Positions 34,829 to 44,103 are shown, counted from the first letter of the stretch. The stretch: DNA of 64,000 nt from an uncultured eubacterium 1-6 (GCA_903789595.1 CAIFEZ010000001.1:49065-113064); one strand, 5' to 3'. Translations and numbers: made by a program. Notes: a model not told the origin generated them from the sequence alone.

Positions 34829-35425
34829 ATGGAAGCGGATCAGGAGAGATTCCGGAAACAGCTTGATTTTATTCTTGAGATAGACAAGGAGAAGAATATT
34901 CTCCGCCAGACGCATCTGACCGGCCACGGCCGGCGCGAGGACGATGCGGACCACGCCTGGCATCTGGCCGTCATGACATGGATCCTTCGGGAGTATTCCA
35001 ACCAGGAGATCGATATCGTCCGCACGATTCTGATGGTATTGATTCACGATATCGTCGAGATCGATGCCGGAGATACCTATGCATATGACGCGGAGGCCAA
35101 AAAGACCGAGGCGGCCCGGGAGACGAGGGCGGCGGAGCGGATTTTCGGACTTCTGCCGGAGGATCAGGGACGGATGCTCCGGGAAATCTGGGAGGAGTTT
35201 GATGCGTATGAGACGCCGGAGGCCCGGTTCGCGCATGTGATGGATAATTTTCAGCCGATGCTGCTGAATGATTCCAATGGCGGCGGGGACTGGAAGGAGC
35301 ACGGAGTCAGCCAGGCTCAGGTCAGAGAGAGAAACGCGAAGACAGGAACCGGATCGGAGGAGATCTGGTCCTACATGCAGGAAATTCTTGCGGAAAATAT
35401 CAGAAAGGGCAGTTTAAAACCTTGA
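34829..35425 (+). CDS. HD-domain hydrolase (5'-deoxynucleotidase YfbR-like)
   Basis: 198 aa from ATG 34829, preferred over 34799 and 34811 because GGAGG lies at 34813-34817. The metal-binding HD pattern is visible as DDADHAWHLAVM near residue 32 and MVLIHDIVEIDAGDT near 70, with a later Asp in VMDNFQPML. This HD_3 branch includes nucleotidases acting on dNMPs. The substrate is inferred by family only. Its stop overlaps the next start (TTGA), so the two are coupled. Confidence 0.85.
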   Translation: MEADQERFRKQLDFILEIDKEKNILRQTHLTGHGRREDDADHAWHLAVMTWILREYSNQEIDIVRTILMVLIHDIVEIDAGDTYAYDAEAKKTEAARETRAAERIFGLLPEDQGRMLREIWEEFDAYETPEARFAHVMDNFQPMLLNDSNGGGDWKEHGVSQAQVRERNAKTGTGSEEIWSYMQEILAENIRKGSLKP

Positions 35426-37545
35426 TCAAAGAACAATTCGATCCAGAAACCGAATCTTACGAGGAGCGCTTTGATCTTGCGCTCGGGCGTGTGCGGGAGA
35501 TCCCGTCGGAGCGGCGCGTGCGGGAACCCTTCCGGGACTGGTTCGAGAGGGAGGCAGTCTTTCTCTCGGATATGGCGGATCTGATGCTGAAAAATGAAAG
35601 AGGAGAGTTTCTGAATGCCACGCTGGAGCAGCTCCGGGAACAGAACCGCAGTATGTATGAGGATATTCTGCCGGAAAATTACGGGAAAAGCTTCGGAAAC
35701 CCCGATTATGCCGCAGACACCCTCGGGGAGGATTACGGGAGACTTTTGTCCTTCCTGTACATGGAGCTCCGGGGAACCGTCGTCTACGCCTTCGAGGACA
35801 GAAAGTGGGATATGCTGATTTCCCTGGAAATTTTTCTTGAGGTGTATCAGCTCTTTACCTGTGAGGAGCTTCCGGATCCGGCGTTGATTCAGGAATCCCT
35901 GTACTGGTACTGCAGCGATTACTCCGCGGAGATGATGGACAGGCGGACCCGGGAATGCCTGGATCCCGGACTTTCCTTTGCCAGAGACATCATCATGGAC
36001 GAGGATCTCGGCGATCTGCGCTATCTGTACCGGTTTGGTGAATATGTGACGGAGAATGAAGAGCAGACGGCGGCATTTCTGAACACCCTCTCCGAGGAAG
36101 AAATCTCGTCAATCGCCCGCACCTGGACAGAGGGGTACCGGATCGGATTTGAGGTCGGCCGCAAGGATATTCACAGGAAAAAGACCGTCAATATCCGATA
36201 CCGGCTCGGCTTTGAACGGGTCGTGCGGCAAGCGGTTCTCCAGTTTCGGGAGATGGGACTGGAAAGCGTCATCTACCGATCTGCCACACACGCGGTGAAC
36301 AAGAGACAGCATCTGCGAATCGGCTATTACGGAGCCATTCCCAATCCCCAGTTTGAGTACGATCATCGGAATGACGCCGGAGTCTTTCTGGATGAGAAGT
36401 TTGTCACCCGGAAGCTGCAGGGCCTTCGGGCGGCTTACGAGAAATACAGGGATCTGGCGAAGGTTCACGGAGGGCCCGCCTGCATGGATGTGTTCGGCGA
36501 GGTGCCCTTCACACCAAAGGAGGCGCGCCACAGTTACCCGCTGACCGCGGAGCAGCAGAAGGAGCAGGTGCGTTACAACAGCGAGGCAGGGCAGATCACG
36601 AACCGGTACATCATCGGTTCCGAGAGGAGCTTTACGATCATCGCCTATCCGGTCCCGGCAATCGGAGACAGGTTCCGTGATATTTTCCGGGAGACCGTGA
36701 AGATCAATAATCTCGACTACCGCAAGTATCAGAAGATTCAGCAGCATCTCATCGATGCTCTGGATCAGGGCGTGGCGGTACGTATCAGAGGGATGAACGG
36801 CAACTGCACCGATCTGCGGGTCGCGCTCCATACATTGACGGACCCGGAGCATCAGACCAATTTTGAAAACTGTGTGGCGGATGTGAACATCCCTGTCGGA
36901 GAAGTGTTCACCTCTCCGGTTCTGAAAGGGACCTGCGGCGTGCTGAACGTCAGCCGGGTATATCTCGGAGAATTCCAGTACCGGGATCTGCGGATCGAGG
37001 TAACCGACGGCATGGTCAGCGATTACAGCTGCGGCAATTTCACGTCGGAGGAGGCAAACCGCCGCTACATCGAAGAGAATATTCTCTTCCATCACGCGTC
37101 GCTTCCGATGGGAGAGTGTGCCATCGGGACAAACACGACGGCGTACCGGATGGCGAAAACCTACGGAATCGCCGACAAGCTTCCGATCCTGATCGCGGAG
37201 AAGATGGGACCGCATTTCGCGTTCGGCGATACCTGTTACAGCTGGGAAGAGGACAACGCGGTCTATAATCCGGATGGGAAGGAAATCATTGCCAGGGACA
37301 ACGAGCGGTCGATCCTCAGAAAAACAGATCCGGGCAGAGCGTATTTCGGATGTCACACCGACATCACCATTCCCTATGAGGAACTTGGCAGCATTACGGT
37401 GGAAATGGCGGACGGTGAAGAGATCCCGCTGATCCGAAACGGAAGATTTGTGCTTCCGGGAACGGAAGAGTTAAATGAGCCGTTGAAAGATTTACCGGAA
37501 TCGGATATGATGTATGACGACAGCAGACGGTGCCAGAACACATAA
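35422..37545 (+). CDS. Aminopeptidase, M29 family-like, with long N-terminal region
   Basis: 707 aa; the likely start is TTG 35422, overlapping the upstream stop. The C-terminal half (about residues 350-680) follows M29 thermophilic aminopeptidases: an NVxIPxGEVFTSP-like segment, TCGVLNVSRVYL, IEENILFHHASLPMGECAIG, AEKMGPHFAFGDTCYSW and IARDNE supply the expected Glu, His and Asp metal ligands. The first 300 residues are acidic, mostly helical and not typical of short M29 enzymes. It is probably a cytosolic metallopeptidase. It sits directly before purE with 14 bases between. Confidence 0.8.
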   Translation: MIKEQFDPETESYEERFDLALGRVREIPSERRVREPFRDWFEREAVFLSDMADLMLKNERGEFLNATLEQLREQNRSMYEDILPENYGKSFGNPDYAADTLGEDYGRLLSFLYMELRGTVVYAFEDRKWDMLISLEIFLEVYQLFTCEELPDPALIQESLYWYCSDYSAEMMDRRTRECLDPGLSFARDIIMDEDLGDLRYLYRFGEYVTENEEQTAAFLNTLSEEEISSIARTWTEGYRIGFEVGRKDIHRKKTVNIRYRLGFERVVRQAVLQFREMGLESVIYRSATHAVNKRQHLRIGYYGAIPNPQFEYDHRNDAGVFLDEKFVTRKLQGLRAAYEKYRDLAKVHGGPACMDVFGEVPFTPKEARHSYPLTAEQQKEQVRYNSEAGQITNRYIIGSERSFTIIAYPVPAIGDRFRDIFRETVKINNLDYRKYQKIQQHLIDALDQGVAVRIRGMNGNCTDLRVALHTLTDPEHQTNFENCVADVNIPVGEVFTSPVLKGTCGVLNVSRVYLGEFQYRDLRIEVTDGMVSDYSCGNFTSEEANRRYIEENILFHHASLPMGECAIGTNTTAYRMAKTYGIADKLPILIAEKMGPHFAFGDTCYSWEEDNAVYNPDGKEIIARDNERSILRKTDPGRAYFGCHTDITIPYEELGSITVEMADGEEIPLIRNGRFVLPGTEELNEPLKDLPESDMMYDDSRRCQNT

Positions 37546-37559
37546 AAAGGAGACAGACG

Positions 37560-38066
37560 ATGGCAAAGGTTGGAATTGTGATGGGCAGCGATTCGGACAT
37601 GGCAGTGATGTCCAAAGCGGCCGAGGTACTTGAGGAATTCGGAATTGATTATGAAATGCGGATTATTTCGGCTCACAGAGAACCGGAAGAGCTTGTGTCC
37701 TGGGCAAAGGGCGCGGAGGAGAGAGGAATTCGTGTAATCATCGCGGGCGCGGGCATGGCTGCGGCTTTGCCGGGTATGGTTGCGGCGCTTTTTCCGCTTC
37801 CGGTCATCGGCGTTCCGATGAGCAGCAAGGCGCTCGGCGGAACAGATGCGCTCTATTCCATCGTACAGATGCCGTCCGGCATTCCGGTTGCGACCGTTGC
37901 GATCGACGGATCGAAGAACGCGGCCATCCTCGCGGCGCGGATTCTTGCAGTTTCAGACCCGGAGCTCCTTCAGAAAATCCGGGACTACGGCGAAGAGGGA
38001 AGGAAGAACGTCGTGGCAAAGGACGCAAGACTGCAGGAAACCGGCTATAAGAACTATACAAAGTAA
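37560..38066 (+). CDS. purE: N5-carboxyaminoimidazole ribonucleotide mutase
   Basis: 168 aa; ATG 37560 after AAAAGGAG. The GSDSDMAVM motif near residue 10, RIISAHREPEEL near 40, and AGAGMAAALPGMVAALFPLPVIGVP near 72-95 identify class I PurE. It moves the carboxylate of N5-CAIR to C4, giving CAIR in purine synthesis. It is the first of four pur genes here; the next, purM, is now 600 bases away across a tandem repeat. Confidence 0.97.
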   Translation: MAKVGIVMGSDSDMAVMSKAAEVLEEFGIDYEMRIISAHREPEELVSWAKGAEERGIRVIIAGAGMAAALPGMVAALFPLPVIGVPMSSKALGGTDALYSIVQMPSGIPVATVAIDGSKNAAILAARILAVSDPELLQKIRDYGEEGRKNVVAKDARLQETGYKNYTK

Positions 38067-38103
38067 CTGCGCAGCCGCTGAAACACGCGGCAGCAAGGAT
38101 GCT

Positions 38104-38640
38104 GCCTTCGAAATCGCGTCCGGTCTCTTACGCGCGCTTCGCGTGCGGCGAGCCCTGTACGCGTTTTCGAAGAGCTTAACCAGTAATAGCTTATACAGTA
38201 AACACTCAAACAATACTTTGTACCACAAACTGTATAAGCTGCGGATTGCTTCGTGCTGCGCACTCCCGCAATCCTACAAGTATTCGCACTCTCGTGCCGC
38301 TTATGCGTCACTTCGTGCTCATACTTGTTGCCTTCGAAATCGCGTCCGGTCTCTTACGCGCGCTTCGCGTGCGGCGAGCCCTGTACGCGTTTTCGAAGAG
38401 CTTAACCAGTAATAGCTTATACAGTAAACACTCAAACAATACTTTGTACCACAAACTGTATAAGCTGCGGATTGCTTCGTGCTGCGCACTCCCGCAATCC
38501 TACAAGTATTCGCACTCTCGTGCCGCTTATGCGTCACTTCGTGCTCATACTTGTTGCCTTCGAAATCGCGTCCGGTCTCTTACGCGCGCTTCGCGTGCGG
38601 CGAGCCCTGTACGCGTTTTCGAAGAGCTTATACAGTAAAT
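38104..38640. repeat. Exact 226-bp tandem repeat array (family B)
   Basis: Units start at 38104, 38330 and 38556. The first two appear identical over 226 bases and the third is partial, ending with a shortened junction. Each unit opens with an imperfect ~70-bp palindrome bounded by CCTTCGAAATCGCG and CGCGTTTTCGAAGAG with core GCGCGCTTCGCGTGCG, followed by AT-rich sequence. Open frames inside it lack ribosome binding sites. It separates purE from purM. Related sequence occurs at 62517-62590 and 63741-64000. Confidence 0.92.
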
Positions 38641-38670
38641 TTGTTTGCCTGGAGCAAAATGGAGGAGACA

Positions 38671-39696
38671 ATGGATTACAAGTCATCTGGAGTAGATATT
38701 GAGGCCGGATACAAATCAGTAGAGCTGATGAAAAAGTATGTAAAGGAAACGGTGCGCCCTGAAATGCTCGGCGGACTCGGCGGTTTTTCCGGCGCGTTTT
38801 CAGCGGATGCATTCAAGAATATGGAGCATCCCACTCTGGTTTCCGGAACCGATGGAGTAGGAACAAAGCTGAAGATCGCCTTTCTGATGGACAAGCATGA
38901 TACCGTCGGAATCGACTGTGTCGCCATGTGTGTGAATGATATCGCCTGCGCGGGCGGCGAGCCTCTGTTTTTCCTGGATTATATCGCCTGCGGCAAAAAC
39001 TATCCGGAGAAGATCGCGGAGATCGTAAAGGGCGTTGCGGACGGCTGCCTGCAGTCGGAGGCGGCGCTGATCGGCGGCGAGACCGCCGAGATGCCCGGAT
39101 TTTATCCCACAGACGAATATGACCTCGCGGGATTCGCTGTCGGCGTCGTTGACCAGAAGGATATGATTACCGGAGCGGATCTTCGCGACGGCGATGTCCT
39201 GATCGGACTTGCATCTTCCGGCGTACACAGCAACGGCTTTTCTCTCGTCCGGAAGGTATTTGATATGACGCCGGAGTCACTGGACACCTATTATGACGAA
39301 CTCGGCGGGAAGCTCGGTGATGTTCTCCTTGCGCCGACGAAGATCTATGTGAAGGCAATCAAGAGCATTAAGAAAGCCGGCGTCAGAATTCAGGGCTGCA
39401 GCCACATCACCGGCGGCGGATTTTACGAGAATGTTCCCCGTATGCTCCGCGACGGCGTTTACGCGGAGATCGAGAAGAACTCCTATCCGGTTCTGCCGAT
39501 CTTCCGTCTGATGCAGAAGAAGGGCGACATCGACGAGCATGTGATGTACAACACTTACAACATGGGCATCGGAATGGTGCTGGCGGTACGTCCGGAGGAT
39601 GTGGACGCGACGATGAAGGCCATCCGTGACGCCGGTGAATATTCCTATCAGATCGGTCACATCAGAGCCGGTGAGAAGGGCGTAAAGCTGATCTGA
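38671..39696 (+). CDS. purM: Phosphoribosylformylglycinamidine cyclo-ligase
   Basis: 341 aa; ATG 38671 right after GGAGGAG. The AIR synthetase signatures are [22 protein letters not shown] near residue 50, [25 protein letters not shown] near 80-105, [12 protein letters not shown] near 135 and [14 protein letters not shown] near 245. It makes AIR from FGAM with ATP. Its ribosome binding site begins 20 bases after the repeat array, so its transcript crosses or starts within that array. Confidence 0.97.
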   Translation: MDYKSSGVDIEAGYKSVELMKKYVKETVRPEMLGGLGGFSGAFSADAFKNMEHPTLVSGTDGVGTKLKIAFLMDKHDTVGIDCVAMCVNDIACAGGEPLFFLDYIACGKNYPEKIAEIVKGVADGCLQSEAALIGGETAEMPGFYPTDEYDLAGFAVGVVDQKDMITGADLRDGDVLIGLASSGVHSNGFSLVRKVFDMTPESLDTYYDELGGKLGDVLLAPTKIYVKAIKSIKKAGVRIQGCSHITGGGFYENVPRMLRDGVYAEIEKNSYPVLPIFRLMQKKGDIDEHVMYNTYNMGIGMVLAVRPEDVDATMKAIRDAGEYSYQIGHIRAGEKGVKLI

Positions 39697-39868
39697 TAGC
39701 TGATCTGATATCCGTCAGCTGTTGATTTTCAGGGAAGCGCGTTCGCGCGGAATCCGAATATACGCACGGAGTGAGCCGTATCCGCTCACACATTGTGCGG
39801 GGCGGCGGGCGAATGCCGCGACAGGCCGGCGGAGCCGGTCTGCCTGTAGAATTGCAGGAGGAAAAATA

Positions 39869-40513
39869 ATGCTTAAAATCGCAGTACTGGTTTCTGGCGG
39901 CGGAACAAATCTGCAGGCCATTCTGGATGCCATTGACAGCGGAACCATCACAAACGCAGAAGTGGTCGGCGTGATCAGCAACAACCCGAAGGCATACGCG
40001 CTGGAACGCGCAAAGAAGAAGGGGATTGACGCCGCGGTGGTAAGACCGGCGGATTTCGCCAGCCGGGCGGAGTTTGAGGACGCCTATCTGGAGAAAACGC
40101 AGTCGTATCATCCGGACCTGGTGGTCCTGGCCGGCTGTATGGTCGTCATCCCGAAGAAAATGGTGGAAGCTTTCCCGAACCGGATGATCAATATTCACCC
40201 GGCATTGATCCCTGCCTTCTGCGGCACCGGCTATTACGGCCTTCACGTGCATGAGAAGGTGCTGGAGCGCGGTGTCAGAGTGACCGGCGCAACGGTTCAC
40301 TTCGTGGATGCGGGGACGGATACAGGGCCGATCATCCTTCAGAAGGCGGTCTATGTGCAGGACGGAGATACACCGGAGATTCTTCAGCGGCGCGTGATGG
40401 AGCAGGCGGAGTGGAAAATCATGCCGGAGGCCATCAACCTGATCGCAAACGGAAGGGTCACCGTCACAGACGGCAGAGTACAGATCAGGGATTATACATT
40501 CGGAGAAATCTGA
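39869..40513 (+). CDS. purN: Phosphoribosylglycinamide formyltransferase (folate-dependent)
   Basis: 214 aa; ATG 39869 after AGGAGG. The N-terminal VLVSGGGTNLQAI binds the phosphoribosyl group. MINIHPALIPAFCG supplies the catalytic Asn and His, and VHFVDAGTDTGPII the catalytic Asp. It transfers a formyl group to GAR. The 172 bases upstream contain GC-rich imperfect inverted repeats related to family B and no gene. Confidence 0.96.
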   Translation: MLKIAVLVSGGGTNLQAILDAIDSGTITNAEVVGVISNNPKAYALERAKKKGIDAAVVRPADFASRAEFEDAYLEKTQSYHPDLVVLAGCMVVIPKKMVEAFPNRMINIHPALIPAFCGTGYYGLHVHEKVLERGVRVTGATVHFVDAGTDTGPIILQKAVYVQDGDTPEILQRRVMEQAEWKIMPEAINLIANGRVTVTDGRVQIRDYTFGEI

Positions 40514-40931
40514 GACAGTACAGCCAGACAAATAAATAATGAGAAACAGCATGTCATCCGCATACGGGCTTCCTAATTAGATATGGGCAGTCTGACGGAG
40601 TGCAAAGCACAGAACAATGCGAAGTACAGAGCAATGCGAAGCACAGAGCAATGCGAGAAGCGCGGGATGATCCGAAGCGCGGGATGATCCGAAGCGCGGG
40701 ACGATCCGTAGCGCGGAGCAATCCGCAGCTTATACAGTATGTGGCGCTGTTTACAACATGGGTGTTTGCTTACAGACAGCAGAGAATGAGAAACGGGCGC
40801 ACGAAGCCCGCGTACAGACCCCGGGACCGAAGCAGGATTGCAGGAACGATCAGGACCTGATAGAAAACGGGCGCACGGAGTCTGCGTTCAGGCCGGCTGT
40901 CTGCGGAAGAAGAAAGCGAGGAGTGTGCGAC
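40514..40931. other. Purine-operon gap with micro-repeats
   Basis: Between purN and purD there is no supportable gene. From about 40600 to 40740 short units recur: AATGCGAAGCACAGAGC-like (three times), then CCGAAGCGCGGGATGAT-like (three times), then GCGGAGCAATCCGCAGCTTATACAG, which also occurs at 63880-63903. Many Clostridia have purH in this place; it is absent here. Confidence 0.7.
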
Positions 40932-42221
40932 ATGGGAATGAAAGTACTGGTAGTCGGAGGCGGCGGACGGGAGCACGCAATTGTGTGGAAGGTTGCGCAG
41001 AGTCCGAAGGTTGAGAAGATATACTGTGCGCCGGGAAATGCCGGCATCGCGGAGTTGGCGGAATGCGTGCCGATCGGGGCGATGGAATTCGACAAGCTGA
41101 CCTCGTTTGCCAAAGAGAAGGGGATCGACCTTACGATTGTCGGGATGGATGACCCGCTGGTGGGCGGAATCGTCGACGCTTTCGAGGCGGAAGGACTTCG
41201 CGTCTTCGGGCCGAGGAAGAATGCGGCGATTCTTGAGGGATCCAAGGCCTTCTCAAAGAACCTGATGAAGAAATACAACATTCCTACCGCGGCCTATGAG
41301 ACGTTCACCTCTCCGGAGGATGCGATTGCCTACCTTGAGAAAAATCAGAAATATCCGATTGTTCTGAAGGCGGACGGCCTTGCACTCGGCAAGGGCGTCC
41401 TGATCTGCAGCAGCCTTCAGGAGGCGAAGGACGGGGTCAAAGAGCTGATGGTTGACAAGAAGTTCGGCCATGCGGGCGATGAGCTTGTCATTGAGGAGTT
41501 CATGACCGGACGTGAAGTATCCGTTCTGTCTTATGTAGACGGGAACATCGTCAAGACCATGGCGTCTGCTCAGGATCACAAGAGGGCCAAGGACGGGGAC
41601 CAGGGCCTGAATACCGGAGGAATGGGCAACTTCTCGCCGACGCCGTTCTATACAAAGGAAGTCGATGATTTCTGTCAGAAATATATCTTCCAGCCTACGG
41701 TCGATGCGATGAAGGCCGAGGGACGCCCCTTCAAGGGCATCATCTTCTTCGGCCTGATGCTCACTGAGGACGGCCCGAAGGTACTGGAGTACAACGCCCG
41801 CTTCGGAGATCCGGAGGCGCAGGTCGTGCTTCCCAGAATGAAAAATGACATCATTGACGTCATTGAGGCATGTATAGACGGCACGCTTGATCAAATTGAT
41901 CTGCAGTTCAGGGACGACGCCTGTGTGACCGTTGTGCTTGCCAGCGACGGCTATCCGGTATCCTATGAGAAAGGCTTCCCGATTCACGGCCTTGAGAAGT
42001 TCAAGAACAGGCCGGGATATTATGTCTTCCACGCGGGAACGAAATTCAATGACAAGGGCGAGGTTGTGACGAACGGCGGACGTGTACTCAACGTTACGGC
42101 GCTCGGGAAGGATCTGAAGGAAGCAAGAGCGAATGCCTATAAGGCGGTAGACTGGATTGATTTCCAGAACAAGTATTACCGCCATGATATCGGTCACGCG
42201 ATCGACGAGTTCAAGGGCTGA
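40932..42221 (+). CDS. purD: Phosphoribosylamine--glycine ligase
   Basis: 429 aa; ATG 40932 (AGGAG at 40919-40923). The N-terminal VLVVGGGGREHAI, the ATP-grasp loop YPIVLKADGLALGKGV near residue 140, GGMGNFSPTPFYT near 230, and metal-binding LEYNARFGDPEAQVVLP near 285 are all present. It couples phosphoribosylamine to glycine. It is the last pur gene in this run. Confidence 0.97.
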   Translation: MGMKVLVVGGGGREHAIVWKVAQSPKVEKIYCAPGNAGIAELAECVPIGAMEFDKLTSFAKEKGIDLTIVGMDDPLVGGIVDAFEAEGLRVFGPRKNAAILEGSKAFSKNLMKKYNIPTAAYETFTSPEDAIAYLEKNQKYPIVLKADGLALGKGVLICSSLQEAKDGVKELMVDKKFGHAGDELVIEEFMTGREVSVLSYVDGNIVKTMASAQDHKRAKDGDQGLNTGGMGNFSPTPFYTKEVDDFCQKYIFQPTVDAMKAEGRPFKGIIFFGLMLTEDGPKVLEYNARFGDPEAQVVLPRMKNDIIDVIEACIDGTLDQIDLQFRDDACVTVVLASDGYPVSYEKGFPIHGLEKFKNRPGYYVFHAGTKFNDKGEVVTNGGRVLNVTALGKDLKEARANAYKAVDWIDFQNKYYRHDIGHAIDEFKG

Positions 42222-42386
42222 TCAGCGTACAGTGCCGGATCCGCAGGAACGCAGGTAAATGGTGTCCGCTGCGCTCCTGCAGACCTGGTGGTGCCTGCTG
42301 CACTCCCTGAGACCGGAAAAGCTGAAAGGCCAAAATACAGAATAGTCAGACAAATAAACGTCGATAAAAATATATGCAAAAAACTA

Positions 42387-42415
42387 TTGACAAAATGGAA
42401 TTAGTTCTGTATTAT
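42387..42415 (+). promoter_or_regulatory. Consensus promoter in the gap after purD
   Basis: TTGACA, 17 bases, TATTAT. No annotated gene follows before the terminator at 42756. Confidence 0.75.
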
Positions 42416-42620
42416 AAATGCAAGAAGAGAGATAACCAATAAGGAATAAAAGTTATCAATTTTCTTTTAAGGATATTTACTTCAGGAGGATGGTCCGATG
42501 GGAAAGTGAATGCCGGATAATCAGAGAGCGGGAAAGCAGTTGAATGTTATATGAGCTCGATAAGATTTAACTGATAAAGCTAAAAAAATACTCACAGAAA
42601 AATCAAATCGCAGGAGTGCG

Positions 42621-42695
42621 ATGAGCGAAGAACGGGATCTGAGAAGTCGGAAGGCACAAGAATCCTTTGATCCAGAAGATCTGCCGGAAAAGTGA
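42621..42695 (+). CDS. Candidate 24-aa small ORF
   Basis: ATG 42621 with AGGAG at 42612-42616; 24 charged residues (MSEERDLRSRKAQESF...), then TGA. It lies inside the putative transcript running from 42387 to 42796. A three-codon ORF (ATG 42498) and a seven-codon GTG ORF in the same transcript also have Shine-Dalgarno-like sites. There is no similarity evidence, and it may be chance. Confidence 0.3.
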   Translation: MSEERDLRSRKAQESFDPEDLPEK

Positions 42696-42755
42696 ATATG
42701 GTGTAATGAATAGAAAGTGAGGTTATACAGTGAAACTTCAGGATATTCATTAAAA

Positions 42756-42796
42756 GGGCTGCTTGATTTGAATGAGACGATCAGGCAGCCCTTTCC
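42756..42796 (+). terminator. Terminator of the putative small transcript
   Basis: GGGCTGC-TTGA and TCAG-GCAGCCC form a stem followed by TTTCCC. Confidence 0.65.
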
Positions 42797-42919
42797 CATG
42801 CGCAGGATTCACGTTGCGGATTTGCCTGGAATAACAATGCCTGAAGATGCATAGAAAGCGGATGCAAACAGGGGCATGAAACAGACGAAAAAAATAATAA
42901 ATATTTTTTCAAAAAAGTG

Positions 42920-42949
42920 TTGACAATTAAAACAATATCGGGTTATAAT
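42920..42949 (+). promoter_or_regulatory. Promoter of the tRNA-Val/tRNA-Met pair
   Basis: TTGACA, 18 bases, TATAAT, ending 34 bases before the first tRNA. Confidence 0.85.
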
Positions 42950-42983
42950 AGCAAAGCGAGTTGAGGCAGGAAACAAAACAAAC

Positions 42984-43056
42984 GGGATCTTAGCTCAGCT
43001 GGGAGAGCATCTGCCTTACAAGCAGAGGGTCACAGGTTCGAGCCCTGTAGGTCCCA
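42984..43056 (+). tRNA. tRNA-Val (UAC anticodon)
   Basis: 73 nt, with acceptor GGGATCT and AGGTCCC (one wobble), D stem GCTC/GAGC, anticodon stem TCTGC/GCAGA with loop CTTACAA (anticodon TAC), and T arm ACAGG-TTCGAGC-CCTGT. The discriminator is A. No CCA is encoded. Confidence 0.95.
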
Positions 43057-43088
43057 TAGCTTTCACTCACTTCGCACCAATTTCATAT

Positions 43089-43162
43089 GGCGAGATAGCT
43101 CAGTTGGCTAGAGCATGCGGTTCATACCCGCAGTGTCGAGAGTTCGAGTCTCCCTCTCGCTA
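43089..43162 (+). tRNA. tRNA-Met (CAU anticodon, elongator type)
   Basis: 74 nt, with acceptor GGCGAGA and TCTCGCT (G1-U72, as in elongator tRNA-Met of Bacillus), anticodon stem TGCGG/CCGCA with loop TTCATAC, and T arm GAGAG-TTCGAGT-CTCCC (one mismatch). The lack of three G-C pairs under the anticodon argues against the initiator. A tRNA-Ile with modified CAU is less likely on acceptor sequence. Confidence 0.9.
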
Positions 43163-43173
43163 CGTATAATCGG

Positions 43174-43206
43174 GAAGTTAAGTATTCACTTAGCTTCTCT
43201 TTTTTT
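43174..43206 (+). terminator. Terminator of the tRNA pair
   Basis: GAAGTTAAGT and ACTTAGCTTC (one wobble) form a 10-bp stem with loop ATTC, followed by TCTTTTTTT. Confidence 0.85.
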
Positions 43207-43299
43207 ACGCGAACAGTGAGCCACAGCCGAATGCGAAGTATTCGTGTGGGGCGAGCACCGCGATAGCGAGATAAAACCCGCGAAGCGCGTTTTATCTCG
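43205..43299. repeat. Intergenic repeat family C (copy C2)
   Basis: 95 bp closely matching 28141-28235. It begins TTACGCGAACAGTGAGCC inside the T tract of the tRNA terminator and ends in GCGAGATAAAAC with GTTTTATCTCGC. Confidence 0.82.
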
Positions 43300-43332
43300 C
43301 TTGCAGACTCTGAAAGAAATGGTGGTGATGTG

Positions 43333-44103
43333 ATGAATATGGCCGCGGTTAACTATCTGATTGTAAATCTGAGCTGTTTCTTGTGCGCCTTTATTCTGCT
43401 GTTTCATACGGGAAATGACCTGGCGCTGGTGACGGTCCATGCGATTATCTATTCGCTGCGTGCAAAGTCAAAATCGGTAAGTAAGGGATATTTCACAATG
43501 ATTACTTTTGTGCTGTTTCCCTTTGCCGCAGGCATCTTCGACAGCATTGTGCCGGATACGCCGGCGATGGCGCCAAGCATTCTCTCCGCGCTTGTGCTGT
43601 TTTTTGTCAACGTGCAGGAGATGCAGATTTATACCGATGCGCTGACGGGTCTGAACAACCGGAGACGTTCCGATCAGATCCTGGAGGAGTATATCGGGAA
43701 GGCCGATGAAGAAAACGGATTTCATTTATTCATGATCGATGTGAACCGGTTCAAGCTGATCAATGACAGGTACGGACACCTGGAAGGAGATCGTGCGCTT
43801 CAGACCGTGGCATCGTCTCTGACGCGTGTCACGGGAAAATATTCGGTCTTCCTGTCCCGCTGGGGCGGTGATGAGTTCGCAATCATCGGGCCAAAGAGTG
43901 TGTTGGAGCCAGTCGGAGATTTTGGCCGGCTGCTGCACCGGCAGGTGGAAGAGGACGCCCGGAAATCTGATCTTCCGTATGCTCTCTCGATCAGCGTCGG
44001 CTATTCGCTGTGTACATCACCTGCGATGTCCCCGGCAGACCTGACGGGCGGGGCGGATCAGATGCTCTATGAAGACAAGCGGCTCGTGCATCAGACGCGA
44101 TGA
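43333..44103 (+). CDS. Membrane GGDEF diguanylate cyclase with short sensor region
   Basis: 256 aa; ATG 43333, or GTG one codon earlier (weak GGTGGTG site). Residues 1-95 hold only two or three hydrophobic segments. The GGDEF domain (about 98-250) shows DALTGLNNRR, FMIDVNRFKLINDRYGHLEGD and the active-site LSRWGGDEFAII, so catalysis is plausible. No RxxD inhibitory site precedes it. The product would be cyclic di-GMP. Sensor halves in this group are usually longer, and the gene starts 33 bases after repeat C2, so the N-terminus may be trimmed. Confidence 0.88.
   Translation: MNMAAVNYLIVNLSCFLCAFILLFHTGNDLALVTVHAIIYSLRAKSKSVSKGYFTMITFVLFPFAAGIFDSIVPDTPAMAPSILSALVLFFVNVQEMQIYTDALTGLNNRRRSDQILEEYIGKADEENGFHLFMIDVNRFKLINDRYGHLEGDRALQTVASSLTRVTGKYSVFLSRWGGDEFAIIGPKSVLEPVGDFGRLLHRQVEEDARKSDLPYALSISVGYSLCTSPAMSPADLTGGADQMLYEDKRLVHQTR

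Larger units (their letters stand above)
42222..42983. other. Long gap holding a possible short transcript with tiny ORFs
   Basis: No standard gene is present. A consensus promoter at 42387-42415 and a terminator at 42756-42796 bracket about 340 bases containing AGGAGG sites and very short ORFs (see 42621-42695). The tRNA promoter lies at 42920-42949. Bases 42222-42386 show nothing recognisable. Confidence 0.5.

Noticed and set aside
38104..38640. Open frames of 60-130 codons inside the 226-bp repeats
   Set aside because: They are copies of repeat sequence, lack ribosome binding sites and have no protein-like composition.
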